From Hordeum vulgare subsp. vulgare (Eukaryota > Streptophyta > Magnoliopsida > Poales > Poaceae): a DNA stretch of 64,000 bases. The translations under genes and the position numbers were made by a program. Shown piece by piece: positions 1 through 12,409 of this stretch. The notes below the pieces were generated by a model. The model made no database searches. It was not told the DNA's origin and saw only the letters and a list, made by a program, of their open reading frames with translations. Location: positions 455,888,844 through 455,952,843 of the forward strand of contig NC_058522.1 in assembly GCF_904849725.1 (NCBI RefSeq). Reading direction: 5' to 3'. How positions within the stretch are numbered: position 1 is the first letter of the stretch; every line of letters begins with the position of its first letter.

Positions 1-69
1 ATATGCTAGTAACTAATGTAGTCACCATTATTGACGTTCATAATTTTCCATGCAACTTTGTTTTCTGAG

Positions 70-1320
70 AACGTCGCGCCAGAGGTTGTGGCAGATGAGT
101 TGACGCCGGAACTAATTGAGGCAGCTGTTACATTTGTGGAGATAGCTTGTAGGTCTGAAAAGAATAAGGGAAAGAGTGTTTACTACAATGAAAGTCTTAA
201 TGTACTCACTTTGGAGATGCTTCGGCCGATACTCGAACATAGATGGGTGTCAGATGTTGTAAGCACTATTACCATGTCCTATTATTAAATTGTATGACAT
301 ATGTGGCAACTTTTGAACATAAAATGTCCTCATATTGTATGCAGGTTATTGATTATTACCACGCACATTTGGCGTTGCGCGTTGGTCATGATCATCACCT
401 CTGTCTAGCGTGGAGGTCGAGATACCTCGTTCATCGGGCTCTCGTACAAGACAATCCATTATCGTCGCCCTACAACATTGATAGTGAGTTGTCAAGATTT
501 GGAGCAGTTAATAGAGTAAAGGATGAGTATATTGTGTGTCATAAGGTATATTATGTTATAATACTTGTTTAGTATACGACATTTTCAAATGCACTTCATA
601 TGGTACATGATGTTTTCTTACACCGTAGACATATGTGGCCTTGAATGTCAGTAATACCCACTGGATTACCGTGGTAATGCACATGCGCAAGAAAGAATTC
701 CAAGTTATGGATTCACTCTATCCTCTTGAGCAGTCTGTCGACAGAGTGAAAGCACTGGTACTGTCACCATTACTAACTTTGTTCCTACTAATTTTATATT
801 CATTTCCATTAACATTACCCTTTTTAAAGCGACTCGCTATAGCAAACGATTTTCTTGAAGCAAACCGTACTACACCTGGAAAATATGCGCACGTGTCTAA
901 CTGGCCTATCAAAGAGTACCCCATGCCACAACAAGAGGACATGTGAGGTAACGTACATTATATTGTAATAACCACACATGTTGGTATGGACCGTCACTAA
1001 TGTATGCATATATATCAGCAACTCCTGCGGCCTTTTTGTGATAGGAGTTATGGAGCATTGGGACGGGGACCGAATGACCGGCCATTTTTCCCAGGTTGAT
1101 TGATATTTCTGTTTGTAGACTAGGTGGTGTGATCGTATAACAAATATTATTCACTATGCATCTATATATAAATTTGTAGGATACGGTTAACATAAGAAGA
1201 CGTCTCATCGCTGAGTTGATTTTGTCACCTACCAATCAGCTAGAAGCGGTGAAAAACAAAATTCGCAACATCGCAAAGAAAATAAGGCGTAAAGACTTCA
1301 TAAGTGATGCAAGGTTGTAG
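70..1320 (+). CDS. C48 (Ulp1/SUMO-protease-like) peptidase gene, 3' part, six exons visible
   Basis: Cysteine peptidase of the Ulp1 type, a family that cleaves SUMO-like proteins. I read exons at about 70-258, 345-545, 629-757, 830-942, 1019-1094 and 1180-1320 (TAG stop). All junctions are GT..AG and keep one frame. The catalytic triad is visible: His in THW and Asp in VMDSL (exon 629-757), Cys in NSCGLFV (exon 1019-1094). The C-terminus is basic. The gene starts upstream of the window. It converges with a FAR1-type MULE transposase on the other strand, a pairing known from MULEs that carry Ulp1-like genes (Kaonashi type), so it is probably element cargo rather than a host gene. Unlike its neighbours it shows no stop or frameshift in the visible exons. 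The first exon boundary is the least certain. Confidence 0.72.
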
Positions 1321-1851
1321 TATAAATGGTTGGAGTTTAGTCTAGAAGCATGTTTTCGGGGCATGAATAATTTTTGTTTCACACATTTTTTGGATTTTAG
1401 GTTGCACACGTGACGCAAGAATTCATGCATTGCCTATTTTGTGGATTTCATGTTGCATACACATACATGTTTATGTGTCATGTTGTGAGATAGTAAGTTC
1501 GTGCCAATAATTTGTTTTGCCTCACTTCACATTTGTTATTGCTGAATATTTTACTTATGTAGTGACTAGCGCTTTAATCGCTTTCACATTTGTTATTGCT
1601 GAATAATTTGTTTTGCCTCACTTCACATTTGTTTTTCCTCAATCCACATTTGTTATTGCTGACAGATCGGGCCCACCGGTCAGGCCACATGGCCCAGCGG
1701 TCTGCTCTAAATGAGCACGGCTGTAAATGTGTCCACCCACCGCTCCCCTCCCACACACGTATTTTCGCATTTACTCTCCCCACAACAGCTCCCGCTCCCC
1801 ATCTCCCTAGCAGAGAAAACCACCGTCGACCACCATCCCACTGGTGACACC
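1321..1851. other. AT-rich spacer with short direct repeats
   Basis: No gene is seen. A motif reading CACATTTGTTATTGCTGA recurs near 1529, 1585 and 1644, with the related TTTTGCCTCACTTCACATTTG between copies. It ends in a GC-rich leader before the ATG at 1852. Confidence 0.5.
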
Positions 1852-2539
1852 ATGGACACAAGCCTAGGCTGGCAGCAGGCTGTCGAAGATCTGGCCAGCG
1901 ACAATAAAGAGATCCGCGAGCACCTTCGTGAAATCGCGCGGTGGTTCCCAAGCATGGCGATGATGCGCAACCAAGCGCTTGGCCTTGTCAAGGTCATGCG
2001 CAACGACGAGAAGGCCTGTGCGTTCCTCATCGGCTACGGTCCCCCCTCCGCCATCCTGCTTTGGGCACTGCGGGAGGTGCATCGCTCCCCGACCAGAGGC
2101 ATCACTCAAGGTGGTGGATGTATCGCTCCTCCAAGATGACGTCGCCGCAGCCGGATCCTACATGCCTCGCCTCAAGGACGGAGGGCGTCACCGACGTCGT
2201 CCCCGCCATCCCCGCGCCCGTCAACACCACTTATTGGGACCGCAAGAATCCGACGGTCATCTTCCCCTACAACTGCGATCCAGACGATGAGATGGAGGTG
2301 CAAATGGTCGCGCCTGTCCTCGCCGCCAAAGAGGGTGACCAAGACCTCCCCATTGCCATGGACGAGCTGTCGGAGATGCCAGTTGCATCGACCGTCATCA
2401 GGCAGGAGGTGGTGGATGCGGATGCAGAGGGGGGAAGGAACAGGGGGACAAGAAGAAGATGACCGGGGCAAAGAAGAAGACTCCTGCACTGGAGGTGGTG
2501 TGCTACTCGGAGCGTGAGAAGCTGCTGAAGAAGAACTGA
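1852..2539 (+). pseudogene. GC-rich gene of unknown function, frameshifted, within the MULE
   Basis: I do not recognise the family. An ATG in good context (ACCATGG) at 1852 opens an acidic, helical N-terminus beginning MDTSLGWQQAVEDLASDN that runs to about 2070. The coding signal then moves to another frame, with an acidic stretch around 2170-2430 including TTYWDRKNPTVIFPYN, and moves again near 2440 to a Lys-rich tail ending EREKLLKKN at a stop at 2537-2539. Base use is far more GC-rich than the flanks, typical of a grass coding exon. At least two frameshifts make the copy broken. It lies between the peptidase gene and the transposase, so it may be a captured gene or an extra element ORF. 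Confidence 0.4.
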
Positions 2540-3352
2540 AGCAATGCAGCTACTGAAGTTAGAAGTACTACTGATCTGGTTAGGTATGCTCATATGTTTA
2601 AACATATAAGTTAGATAAATATTTTGGTTAGGTGTGCTGGTATAGTTCAGGATATAAGTTATGTGTAATGGAGTGATGTCAAGCAAGAACAATGTTCCTA
2701 TATATGCTCCAGATGTTGCAATGTTTGCTGTGAAGTTCTTAAGGCTCAGAATTGTTGTGTTGCTATGTTGCTATGTTCCCCTACTATATTTGCATGTCAC
2801 CACTAGCTACAACCTCATATGCCCATGTGTACTAGTTTCTTAAAATAGCATGCAACAAGTTGTAGGTGGATGTACATAAATAGAAGGTTTAGTTTAGGAA
2901 AGGCAGGAGTAGCTACTTATCTATCAAAAGTTAACTTACTAAACTGTCAAAAGTTGTAGGAGGATGTACAATTCAGATGACACGTAACATGCCCAAATTC
3001 AGTTAGCATGATCAAATTCAGTTAAGCTAACAGGAACAATGACACAAATTCAGATGACAGTCAAATTCAGTGATCTTTTCAACACAGAGATCAATTCACT
3101 CCACAAACACATAATGTACTTCAGTACAGAAATTACTTCAAGTTCATCTAAGTACACAAATTACTTGACCAAAGTTCATCAAGTTCATCTACTCTTCTTC
3201 TTGCCCTACAATTCTGCACATGATAGTAGACAAGTTAACTTGATGAATGGTAAGGTTACAAAAAAGTAGAAAATGCATATAAACACTTACTTATTATTAA
3301 GTTTGCATTTCTTGCTGCATCTAGTGTGTCCTAGCAAATTGCAAGCCCCGCA
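2540..3352. other. AT-rich spacer inside the MULE
   Basis: No coding signal. It separates the + strand GC-rich gene from the 3' end of the - strand transposase. Weak repeats of AAATTCAG and AAGTTCATC motifs occur at about 2990-3190. Confidence 0.4.
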
Positions 3353-5982
3353 TCAGATTTTTATCTCATCGTAAGAAAGTGGTCTATCATTTTTTGACAA
3401 TGGGTTCTTCTCATCTAACTTTGGTGCACCTTTGCTTGATACTTTCGTAGGATTTTGAACTGCAATCAGGTTGCCTTCATCATCCTCTACATATTCAATT
3501 GCACACTTACTGAGATCAGACGTTTTTCTACTTAATTTTTTCTGTAGCAGATCATACTCATTGCTCTTAGCTATGACGGCCTTCAAACTATCCTATAACT
3601 GATCCCACACAGCTGGGTGTTTGCATGCCGCATGCATAGTTTCTGACTCTAACACACTGACCTGGCTATGTTTCATTCTTTCCTCCGCCCAGTCCAACCA
3701 AATCCAAACAAATCGCTTGTGCACATCGCGGGTAGTCCCAGCCTTGCTTGTTTAGTGAACCGAACAAGAACTAAGCACTTTGGTATTTCAGATATGTTCA
3801 GGTACTGAAGTACATGGAATATGTGCTTGCAAGGTAGACCCTTTCGAATCATTCTTCTACAGCTGCACCTTATAATTTCTGCGGACTTTACTGGTGTATA
3901 CTCCACCAAAAAATGGCTCTGCCGGTTATTCTTCCAGCTCACGATGAACTGTTGTGATTCGTCTCCAACCATTTTGTCTACAATCTCCATGCTGCCAACC
4001 TTTTTAAGATCATCTTGTAACCTATAGAAGTTTGTTGGAGTTAATATGCGAGAAGCATCTACCTCAAGTTCTGTGGAGCTAGTAACTGGCACCGATAGAG
4101 CATGTGATGTCGTGCGGTCATATCGTGCCTTGTTCTCACAGATACGTACAACGGCGTTCTTATAGTGCAAAATCATATCCACCATGGTCATTTCACCGTC
4201 TAGGTGGAGGTGAAGGCATGAGTTCATACTTTCACTCCTCTGGTTGCTTTTCATGCCAAGCCAAAACCCCTCTGTCAAATAAGTTGTGGCCCACAGTCTC
4301 TGTTTCATATACATCCTTCTCAACCAAGTTATTGTTTTCTCTGACTGCCATCTTTTTGCAAACGCGTGCCATCTCTCCTCAAATGTGGTCGTGGACGTGG
4401 TGTAGTACAGAAGAGTTAGGAATTGGTTCAAGGACTTGTGACTGAGGTGAATCTTCATATTTTTTCTATATGCCATGTACATATACGGTGCCACACATCT
4501 GGCAAGACTTCACGAATTTCCCTCATCATCGCAGCATCAGCGTTCGTGATTACATTCTTTGGCAGCTTCTGACACATGGACCTCAAAAAAGTTTGCACCA
4601 GGCAGACATATGTCTCTTCGGTCTCGTTCGAAACTATGGCGCAAGCAAAAACAGTAGTCTTTCGATGATTGTTAAGACCAACAAAAGGTATGAATGGCAT
4701 ACCATAGTGATCCATCTTGTACATGTTGTCAAATACAACCATGTCGCTGAAGTCCTTGTAGTCCTGACGATACTAGGAGTCACACCAAAATATTCTATTC
4801 ATATGTCCATTTTTATTTAGCATGTACTCGAAAAGAAGCTAGGATCCCTCTGCTTCCTACTGGCCATGATGCCTATGGCTGTGGCAGCATCTCCTTTCGG
4901 AAGCAGCTTCCTCTTCTCCCTAGAGAAAAGGTTGTATATATCATGCCTCATAAAACCAACACTGCCGTACCATGCATGTTTACTGATGAAGGAATCCATA
5001 ATAGTGTGAATTCTTATCCCTGCGACACCCATGGACATTATCTGAAACTTCTGGTACTCTTTGATTTTTCTATGGGACCAAAGAAAAGGTACTTCGCCCG
5101 GTCTTGCTAACATATGGCTATGCTTGTCCTCGGAAGTTCCAACATACCAAACCCACGCTTTTCGTCAAGCTTCACGGTCAGCTATGCTTCGTAGTTGCAG
5201 TGTGACTCGGGTCTGAGTATACGGATGCGTCCTTCCTCGGTTAGCAATCTCCTGCCACGCTTCCTCCTTTGGAACAAACATACCGCTGCAAACGCATATG
5301 ATGTGACTCTGTTTTGTTATACCTGACCTTATCCTTTCTAATGCTGAAACCATTATCTTTAGCATAGCTGTTGTAGAAGACGAATGCAGCTTCTGCAGAC
5401 ACAAAAGTCATTTCTCTTATCTTCATGAACATATCCCTGTGATCATCTGCATATGTACTATCTTGGACATTCTCTTTCCCCTAATCTTCTGTCACCTGAA
5501 CAAACAAAACATAGCCATGATTTTTTTTCATGGTTTAACATTACTTCAATACAACATTCACCTCATACATACCTCACTCATGTTGACCGACGAGTGCGAC
5601 TCTCCAGAATCAGGTGCGTCTACTGATTCGTCTTCAAGGTCTGTCTCCGTGTCGGATTCACCATAATAGTTGTACGCGTTATGAGATCCTGAAATTAGCT
5701 GAAATAATGAACAAAAATACATAATTAACTATCATATAATTTTCTATAAAATATTCCATTTGCATGCTCCAACAAAAAATTCCACTTCCCCACCTGACTA
5801 ATGTAATCTTCATTCGAGACCTCAGAGTTGTTTTCCCCAATATCATCATCCCCTACGTTCCCATTCTATGCCCAAGCTCCATGATCTGAATTTTCATCAT
5901 CTGACAAATCATGTATCCAGTCTTTCAGCAGTTCTCCAAACTCCATATCTACCATGATATCAGTTAACTCATTGTCCGCCAT
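3353..5982 (-). pseudogene. FAR1/FHY3-type MULE transposase, degenerate
   Basis: DDE transposase of the Mutator superfamily, FAR1-related. Read leftwards from the ATG at 5982 (MADNELTDIMVDMEF): an acidic N-terminus; a FAR1 DNA-binding region at about 5430-5110 (EAAFVFYNSYAKDNGFS, RYVCSK); the MULE catalytic core at about 5110-4455 with the first Asp in VVFDNMYK, FVGLNNH, the second Asp in TNADAAM, and WHRICTWHIEK; a long helical segment; and a SWIM zinc finger at about 3870-3830 (CSC..GLPCKHIFHVL). The C-terminus ends at 3353. Breaks: TAG at 5866-5868, a frameshift at about 5250-5180, further frame changes near 5110, 4815 and 4460, and TAG at 3593-3595. Nearly the whole gene length is present, so this was a complete copy that decayed. 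It could not act without restoration. Confidence 0.85.
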
Positions 5983-7000
5983 TTTTTCCTACAACAAATA
6001 ATAAGTATCATCATAAGCTACGTGAACCCTAGTTAGGAAGATGCCCACGACACCCGTCCTGATCACTTTGGATCACGAGGAGGAGCACTACCAAAAGTAG
6101 ATAAGTGATAGCCTACGCTGTCGTATACCTAGGTTGGCCACCGCAGCAAATAATGATAGCCATCGTGCACATAGCAGACGGCAACTGACGCTACGTTAAC
6201 CCTAACACAAGGAACCCACTTTAGCCGGTGTGATCACTTTGTAAGACGAGGAGCAGCTCTATAGAGGTTCAAAGGACCTCAACTAGGGTAACATGTGAAT
6301 GATAAAGCTACGTGATTGAGGGAGTCGGGAGCGCTGTAGGTTGACGACGGTGCCGCGCGCTGTCGGCCGAGATTGCTGCGGACGAGATCGCCGCCGCCGA
6401 TTTCCAAAGGACCTCAACTAGGGTAACGCATGAATGATGGAGCTGCGTGATTAATGTTAACCCTAGATCACGAGGAGCACCACTACCGGAACAACATCCA
6501 CGATCACATGCGCCGACGGGTAGCTAGGTTACCCGCCCCGCTAGGTTAACCACTACCACGAAAACGGCAGCAGTTCGTTCGATGTTGCCGCGACCGAGAC
6601 TAATGGGGGGACGTGGGATGCGGTACCTGCGAGTGCTACGGATTCACGAGGGTGCAGCGCCCACTGTCCGACGAGATCGCCGGCGATCAGAACGCCGCCG
6701 CTGGAGATCTACTGCATGAGTTATGGAGCTGCCCGCATGAATGATGGAGTTGCGTGAATGATTGGATTCAGCAGGTCTTACGTGGTCGTGGGGTCCTGTC
6801 ATGTTTTTTTCAAAGAAGGATATTGTACGTATACAGTCTGGGTTATACAGGGTTATACACGACTTGGATCTGGGCTACGGCGCCGGGAAAAAAATAAACT
6901 CGTGATGGATAAAAATACCCCTCGAAAATTAGGTTAGGGGAGCGGAATTAGGGTTAGGAGAAACACTGAAGGAGGGCTCCAATTACTAGTTTCATTCATG
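5983..7000 (-). other. 5' flank of the MULE transposase with repeated blocks
   Basis: Upstream region of the transposase; no ORF is supported. A block of about 45 bp beginning CAAAGGACCTCAACTAGGG occurs at about 6271-6315 and again at about 6404-6450, with a shorter echo near 6715-6760 (GAATGATGGAGTTGCGTGA). Such repeated blocks suit the subterminal region of a MULE. The terminal inverted repeat cannot be placed because the opposite end lies outside the window. Confidence 0.35.
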
Positions 7001-7433
7001 ACATGCTCTGCCATCGATAATTGGCATACGACAAAAAACAAACAATCGAGTTGATTTTAGACCTTCTCATTGAGGTTAGTTCCGTGTTTACCGATTAATT
7101 TCATTATTTTGTGTTATATTTGTATTCATATTTATAATCGTACGACCTGAATAGTGTTGGATACAATTTTTTTATCTGCCGTTAGGATTCTCATTCGTAG
7201 TGCCGAATGTGCAAGCACTCAAAAGTTTTTGGGAGCTAGCTCATAGGGCCGATGGATTGTATGTTACCGAAGTATGTTACCCTACAACACGACTTCGTTT
7301 CTTGCGCGGTTTGTTCCCGCAAGCCCCCTTCTTATGTCAATATGGTTACATGTTTCAGAAAACAGTTCAGTACTTTCCCTTAAACACGGCAAGCCATTTC
7401 AATATCAATATTAAATGATTTCTTCTTGTACAT
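7001..7433. other. Short unassigned stretch between MULE and CACTA fragment
   Basis: Nothing recognisable. A 72-codon open frame at 7200-7418 has no domain and no composition change against its flanks. Confidence 0.3.
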
Positions 7434-8525
7434 CCCTAGTAAAAAGTATGACATTATTTCCGGTTGGTAAGGGCTTTTAGTCTCGGATCCTCAACGGGAC
7501 TAATAGTTTGGGACTAAAGCCCCCCACCCTAGTCCTGGTTGGCCACAATCCGGGACTAATGCCCTTCCACATGGCTGGCAGGGCGCGTTAGGGGTTGGGA
7601 CCTTTAGTCCTGGTTGGTGACACCAACCTAGACTAAAAGGCAGCCACGCGTCACGAGCTGCCTTACGCTAGGTTTTTATTTTATTTTTCTAAGGGGGAGG
7701 GGGATAAGGATTTCATATATAGATCACGAACATCCATCCACTTTAATCAAATATTATATCATATAACTCATCATCCTCCTACTCATCTAACAACTCATCA
7801 TCATCCTAATCATACCAAATCAAAATCTTATAATGTGGGGACCCCGACTAGCAAGTCGAGTTCGCCGTGCCCAGTGACCCCAAGGAACAATGTTCACTGA
7901 ACACAGATACTTAATAGTAGAGTCTTACATCCAAGTACCAGAATTATTACATCAAACGACCAGAAGGTCGGGTTCAAGAGCGAGGCCTAAGGCCAAATTA
8001 AACAGATACATCGAGTAGCTGAAACTCGTAAGGGCTAAGCGGTGCCTATGCCATCAAGCCTACACCGACAGGCATTCTGACTTGGAAGCGTCCTAGATCG
8101 CAGGTTCGTCTCCGACGGCGTACTCGTCGCCAAACTCCGGTCCTTCCATGTATGGTCAATAATATAACAAGTGGCAAGCCAATGAGTACTTTGAATGTAC
8201 TCGCAAACATCCCATGGTACGAACATTGATAACGAAGAATAATAATAGTAACAAGTATCTATGGTGGAATGCAATTTGGTGGAATGATCAGGTATATGCA
8301 ACAAGCTAAAGAATTACTCTTGAAGAACAGGTTACAGATATCATCATATCTGCTAAGGGTTGAACACACCGGGTTCACCATATATGCCAAGTCATCAGAC
8401 TTGTCATAACCTAAATGTATCAATGAGGGCTAAACCATCCGGGTTTACCCTATATGCCAAGTCACCGAACTTGGTCATATTATTACTCTCAAGTAACTCC
8501 GGTTATTAACACCATTTACTGAACT

Positions 8526-8549
8526 CACACACACACACACACACACTTG
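8526..8549. repeat. (CA)n microsatellite
   Basis: About eleven CA dinucleotides in a row, inside the long LTR. Confidence 0.9.
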
Positions 8550-9379
8550 GTTTATGCGGAAACGCTGGACGTAGTTTAAGCAGCACCACCCAACTGTCCT
8601 TGACCGTGGACACGGCTATTCGAATAGTTTGACACTCTGCAAAGGTAGTACGCTGGACCCACGAGAAATGGGAAACTTCCGTGTCATCCACGACTCGCGG
8701 TATATCACATATACCCAAGGTAAGTACCCGATCATCATCTTTCCCCTGACGATACTAGACAAAGAGGTCCACTCGATTGGTACCCAGCCCACATGTTGCA
8801 CGTCTTACGGGCACCGACTCTAGACTGTATCAACCATGCGGGGACCAACGGTGTGCCTGGAACTCATAATAATGGCATAGTCGTCCTACCTGGCACGACC
8901 CCATCACGAGAGTGACACCGATCACTCCCACCACTAGTAATGTGGCTCTTTGTTAGTACCGACCAGAGTAATCAACAAAGCCCCGTCCCATAAAGGGGTA
9001 TCGTGGTCGTACTGATAAGGTTGGGACGGTCGACACATCATAAATCTAATCCCATTTCCGAAACCATACTCACACAAAAACACCGGTGCATCACTTCACC
9101 AAAAGTGATCACCAACTCATCATCACCCTCGGGCATTAGTGGCACCCGACGGGGTTTTCATAAACTCTTTATTTAACTCATCATCATGCTTGTGATAATA
9201 TGCTCTATCTTTACTTGTCAACATGGTATAACATGACCCTCAAGGGGTAGGGTCAAGCTCAGTGCAATGATCTTTTTCTACTAGTCGACATGACAGTAGC
9301 ATGATCCTCATAGATGGTAGGGTCAAGCTCATCATGTTTGTGCTCCGAGGAGCCACATGAATAACATTACTATCATGCA

Positions 9380-9478
9380 AGGGCTTCGAAGAAGCCTTCG
9401 GTACCATCACCACAATGATGAACCGGCAGCGTGATCACATGCAACGGGAAAAGGGCTTCAAAGAAGCCTTCGGTACCA
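9380..9478. repeat. Paired palindromic motif GGGCTTCGAAGAAGCC
   Basis: The motif GGGCTTCGAAGAAGCC followed by TTCGGTACCA occurs at 9381-9406 and, with one change, at 9453-9478. Each copy can form a small hairpin (GGCTTC / GAAGCC). It lies in the inferred R-U5 part of the long LTR. Confidence 0.6.
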
Positions 9479-10545
9479 ACTATACTATCATGCAACAATG
9501 TTTGTGCTCAAGTCATGGTTAAAGAGCTGCTTGCCTTGGTCAGCTAGGTATCCGGGGTCTTCGAGGTCTTCTGCTCCGGATCCTCCGTCACTCGGTAACT
9601 CTACCGTCGAGAAAGGAATAAATAAATAATAGCTCACACCAAAACAGATCACAAGGTGCTTTTAAAAATGTTGCAAAGCTTGAATAAATTCAGTTTATTA
9701 TTTTGGAAAATGTTTCCTATGATTTTTATTAGCTAAGCATATTTATTTAAAAGCTAACAGGAGCAAACAAATGCTTTTAATACCATTTTATTATACCAAA
9801 ACAGATTCTGTTTTTGATAAATGTCAAACTCTACAGAATCAAATACTACACATTTTTAGAAAATTGTTGGTGGAAGAATCATATTTTTCTACTGGCTAAA
9901 TATTTTTATAAAAACCATTTAAGTTGCAGGTTAATAAATAAAAGAAAAAGGCTAGGGGGAAGACCCAATCGGCCCAGCCAACAGACCGGCCACCAGGCGC
10001 GCGCGGGCCAGGTTCAAACCTGACCTGCGATGCCGTGGGGTCAGTGTCAACGGCTGCGCGCGCTGGCTGCCCCAGGACACCGACAGGTGGGCTCCACCTG
10101 TCGGGTCCTTCTCCTACCTCCAGCCAGAGAGGTGGAGGCGGACGCCGGCGAGGCTACCGTTGTCCTCAGGCCAATGTAGGAGCGGGAATGGGTCCCTCGT
10201 TCCTCCGCCTACCTGCTCGTGGTCGGGACGTCACCGGAGGTGGTCTGGGTCGCCGGCGACGAGGTGATCGTGGCGGAAAGGTTTCGGGTTGGCGTCGAGC
10301 TAGTGGCTAGGGGCATGGATTCGCTCGGGGGAGTTGGGGGAAATGGTCCTGGCGCCAAGGGGAGTGTAATGGGAGGTCGGGCAGCGCAGGAGCCGACGTG
10401 TAGCCGGAGATCGACCGGAGCTCCGAGGCGGAGGGGCCTCGGTCGATCTCGAGCACCGGGGCTCTGCGAGCTCGATTGGGCGGCTAGGGGGAGTCTAGTG
10501 GTCGTGCTGAAGCTGCTTGGAGGGTGCTGGGGTGCCGGGGGGACC

Positions 10546-10555
10546 TATTTATAGG
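10546..10555 (-). promoter_or_regulatory. TATA box of the long LTR
   Basis: CTATAAATAG read on the minus strand, at the upstream edge of the GC-rich half of the LTR, where an LTR transcription start would be expected. Confidence 0.5.
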
Positions 10556-12409
10556 CCAGCGGTGGTGAGCCGACTCGGGCGCGCCGGTGACTCATCGTGG
10601 CGCGCGTGCGAGCATAGTGAGGTGCTGGCCGCGAAACCACGGGTTCGGGACATGGTTTAGGACGTCCTGGTGCATCGGTCGCAGAGGGAAAGCGAGTGGG
10701 GACGAGCCGCAGCGACCGTGCATGCTCGGTCGCGTCGGGCGCGCACGGGAACGCGTCGCGTGAGCTCTTGTGCGAGGAGAGGGGGCCCCTGATGGTAGCT
10801 TTGCACAGAGGGGGTGTCGGGGAAGTGTTTGGACATTACTGGGGGGGTTGGAACTGACCGGGGCGACGTCCCCTCGCTAGAGGTTCTCTGTAGCGCGTCC
10901 AGAGCGTGGTTTTGGCATGCCACGGCATGCTGGCGCGCTTTGGGGCCCTCTGGGACGTGTCCTCCATGTCCTGAGTGTTGCTGGGAGTGTGTCTAGCCGT
11001 TGTGTGCTAGTGGGAGCACGAGCTGGTCAAGGAGGCAAGGAACACTAGTGTTGCCAGTACTGGCCTGTGGCTTAAATTGAATATCTTGTCACTTGTGCTT
11101 GGAGTTGGGGAGGGGCTGGTTGACTGGGTGCTCAGGGTGTTCTGGGGCTCTTCCTCACCAAGTTTGGGGCTTTGACATTGGGTAAAACAGTGGCTAGGAG
11201 AGTTTTTACCTTCCTGCCAGTAGGTGTTCGACAGTGACTTGGGGTGCTTCCACTCCACCACTCGAACTCAAACTTAACAGGTTTGGTCCTGGGGTAAAAA
11301 CATGGGGTTTCACCAAAGTTGAGCCCCATTGAACAAGTTTAGCTTTGTAAACTTGAAAATGCCTCAAAATGACCAGTATTGTCCTTTACAAAGGGAGTGT
11401 GGCCAAACAAAGTCTCACAAATCCCATTTTTGGTGTGGAGTCCTCATTTGGGGTGTCAAACACCTCTGCAAAGTTTCAGCTCCATTGGAGAAACTTTGCA
11501 ATGTAGAGTTGTTCCAACTCTACTCTGGACAGAGAGGGTTCTGAGCTTATTAGATGCACTTCCCCACCATGGATCAAGGTGAGATTTTATGTGAGCACCT
11601 AATATGGCTTGGGAGGGCTCCTGTAATTTAATGGGAATTTATTGAGATCATTTCCTTTGGAAACATCTCAAAAAGCTAAAACAGACAGAAATGGTTTTCA
11701 GGGTTTTACTCAAATAATAATAATATAAAATAGGGTTGAAAATCTTATATATGGAAAATATATGTCCTTCTGAGCTTCCATGAATTTACTCAGAATTTTC
11801 TAAGGCAGGAAAGCAATTTTCCTTGTGGGAATATCATTCCTGGCCTTAGAAACAGACATAAATATAAAATAGGAAAGTAATATTTTCAATCTCTAATTAA
11901 TGTTTTTAATGAATGAAAATAATATTTGGATCAGATCACCAACTTTGGTTGGAAGTGCCACTTGGCTTCATGAGCTAGTAGTGTATCCCAACATGATGAA
12001 GGTGATCTTGATATAAAGGGAAATGGGTTTTTGAAGAGAGCAAAATAATAAGTTTTTCATGGGTTTGAGTCATCAATCAAGCAAGCATTCACTCATACAA
12101 GGGCTGTCATTGCACTCACAACATTATTTGAAAAAGTTTTAACAAGCTCTCATTTTTGCAACATAAAATATTTGTGATGAAAAACAGGGTATGACACATA
12201 ATACAGAAAAACATCATAATAATCATCATTATAATCGATTATGTCAAATTAATATAAACCCAAAAAACTTCGCAAAAATCAGAAGGTCGTGTCCGGCTTC
12301 TCAATGTGGAAAATGGCCAGTGCCTTGCACATATGCTTTTTTCGGCATTGCGCAACTCGCTCCCCCAAAACCCATTCTCAACCACGACGTCCTTCGGGTG
12401 GCGTGTGAA

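Larger units (their letters stand above)
7834..12196 (-). mobile_element. Probable solo LTR, 4.36 kb, minus orientation
   Basis: The block is bounded by TGTGGGGACCCC at 7834 and GGTATGACA ending at 12196. It is flanked by TATAA (7829-7833) and CATAA (12197-12201), a 4-of-5 match to a 5-bp duplication, and it interrupts recognisable CACTA sequence on both sides. Only one copy of the end sequence is present and no pol or gag is seen, hence a solo LTR. A canonical CTATAAATAG TATA box read on - at 10546-10555 implies minus orientation (start TGTCATACCC). The long-LTR style recalls Sukkula/LARD-like gypsy elements; the family is not certain. GC content rises sharply at 9950-10950. The short + ORFs there are compositional. 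Confidence 0.5.
7434..12260. mobile_element. CACTA left-end fragment, split by a long LTR
   Basis: The stretch starts with a decayed CACTA terminus (CCCTAGTAAAAAG at 7434). It continues with subterminal inverted units related to TTTAGTCCTGGTTGG, such as 7591-7640 where TTAGTCCTGGTTGG faces CCAACCTAGACTAA. The CATCATC-rich sequence at 7790-7833, and after the LTR insertion the sequence at 12197-12260 (AACATCATAATAATC, TTATGTCAAATTAATATAAACC), both match the left part of the CACTA beginning at 47631. No right end is found, so the element is truncated. Its only possible coding remnant is at 12410-12600. Confidence 0.6.

Noticed and set aside
4104..4820. + strand ORFs of 113 and 116 codons
   Set aside because: Antisense shadows of the MULE transposase, whose domains are clear on the other strand.
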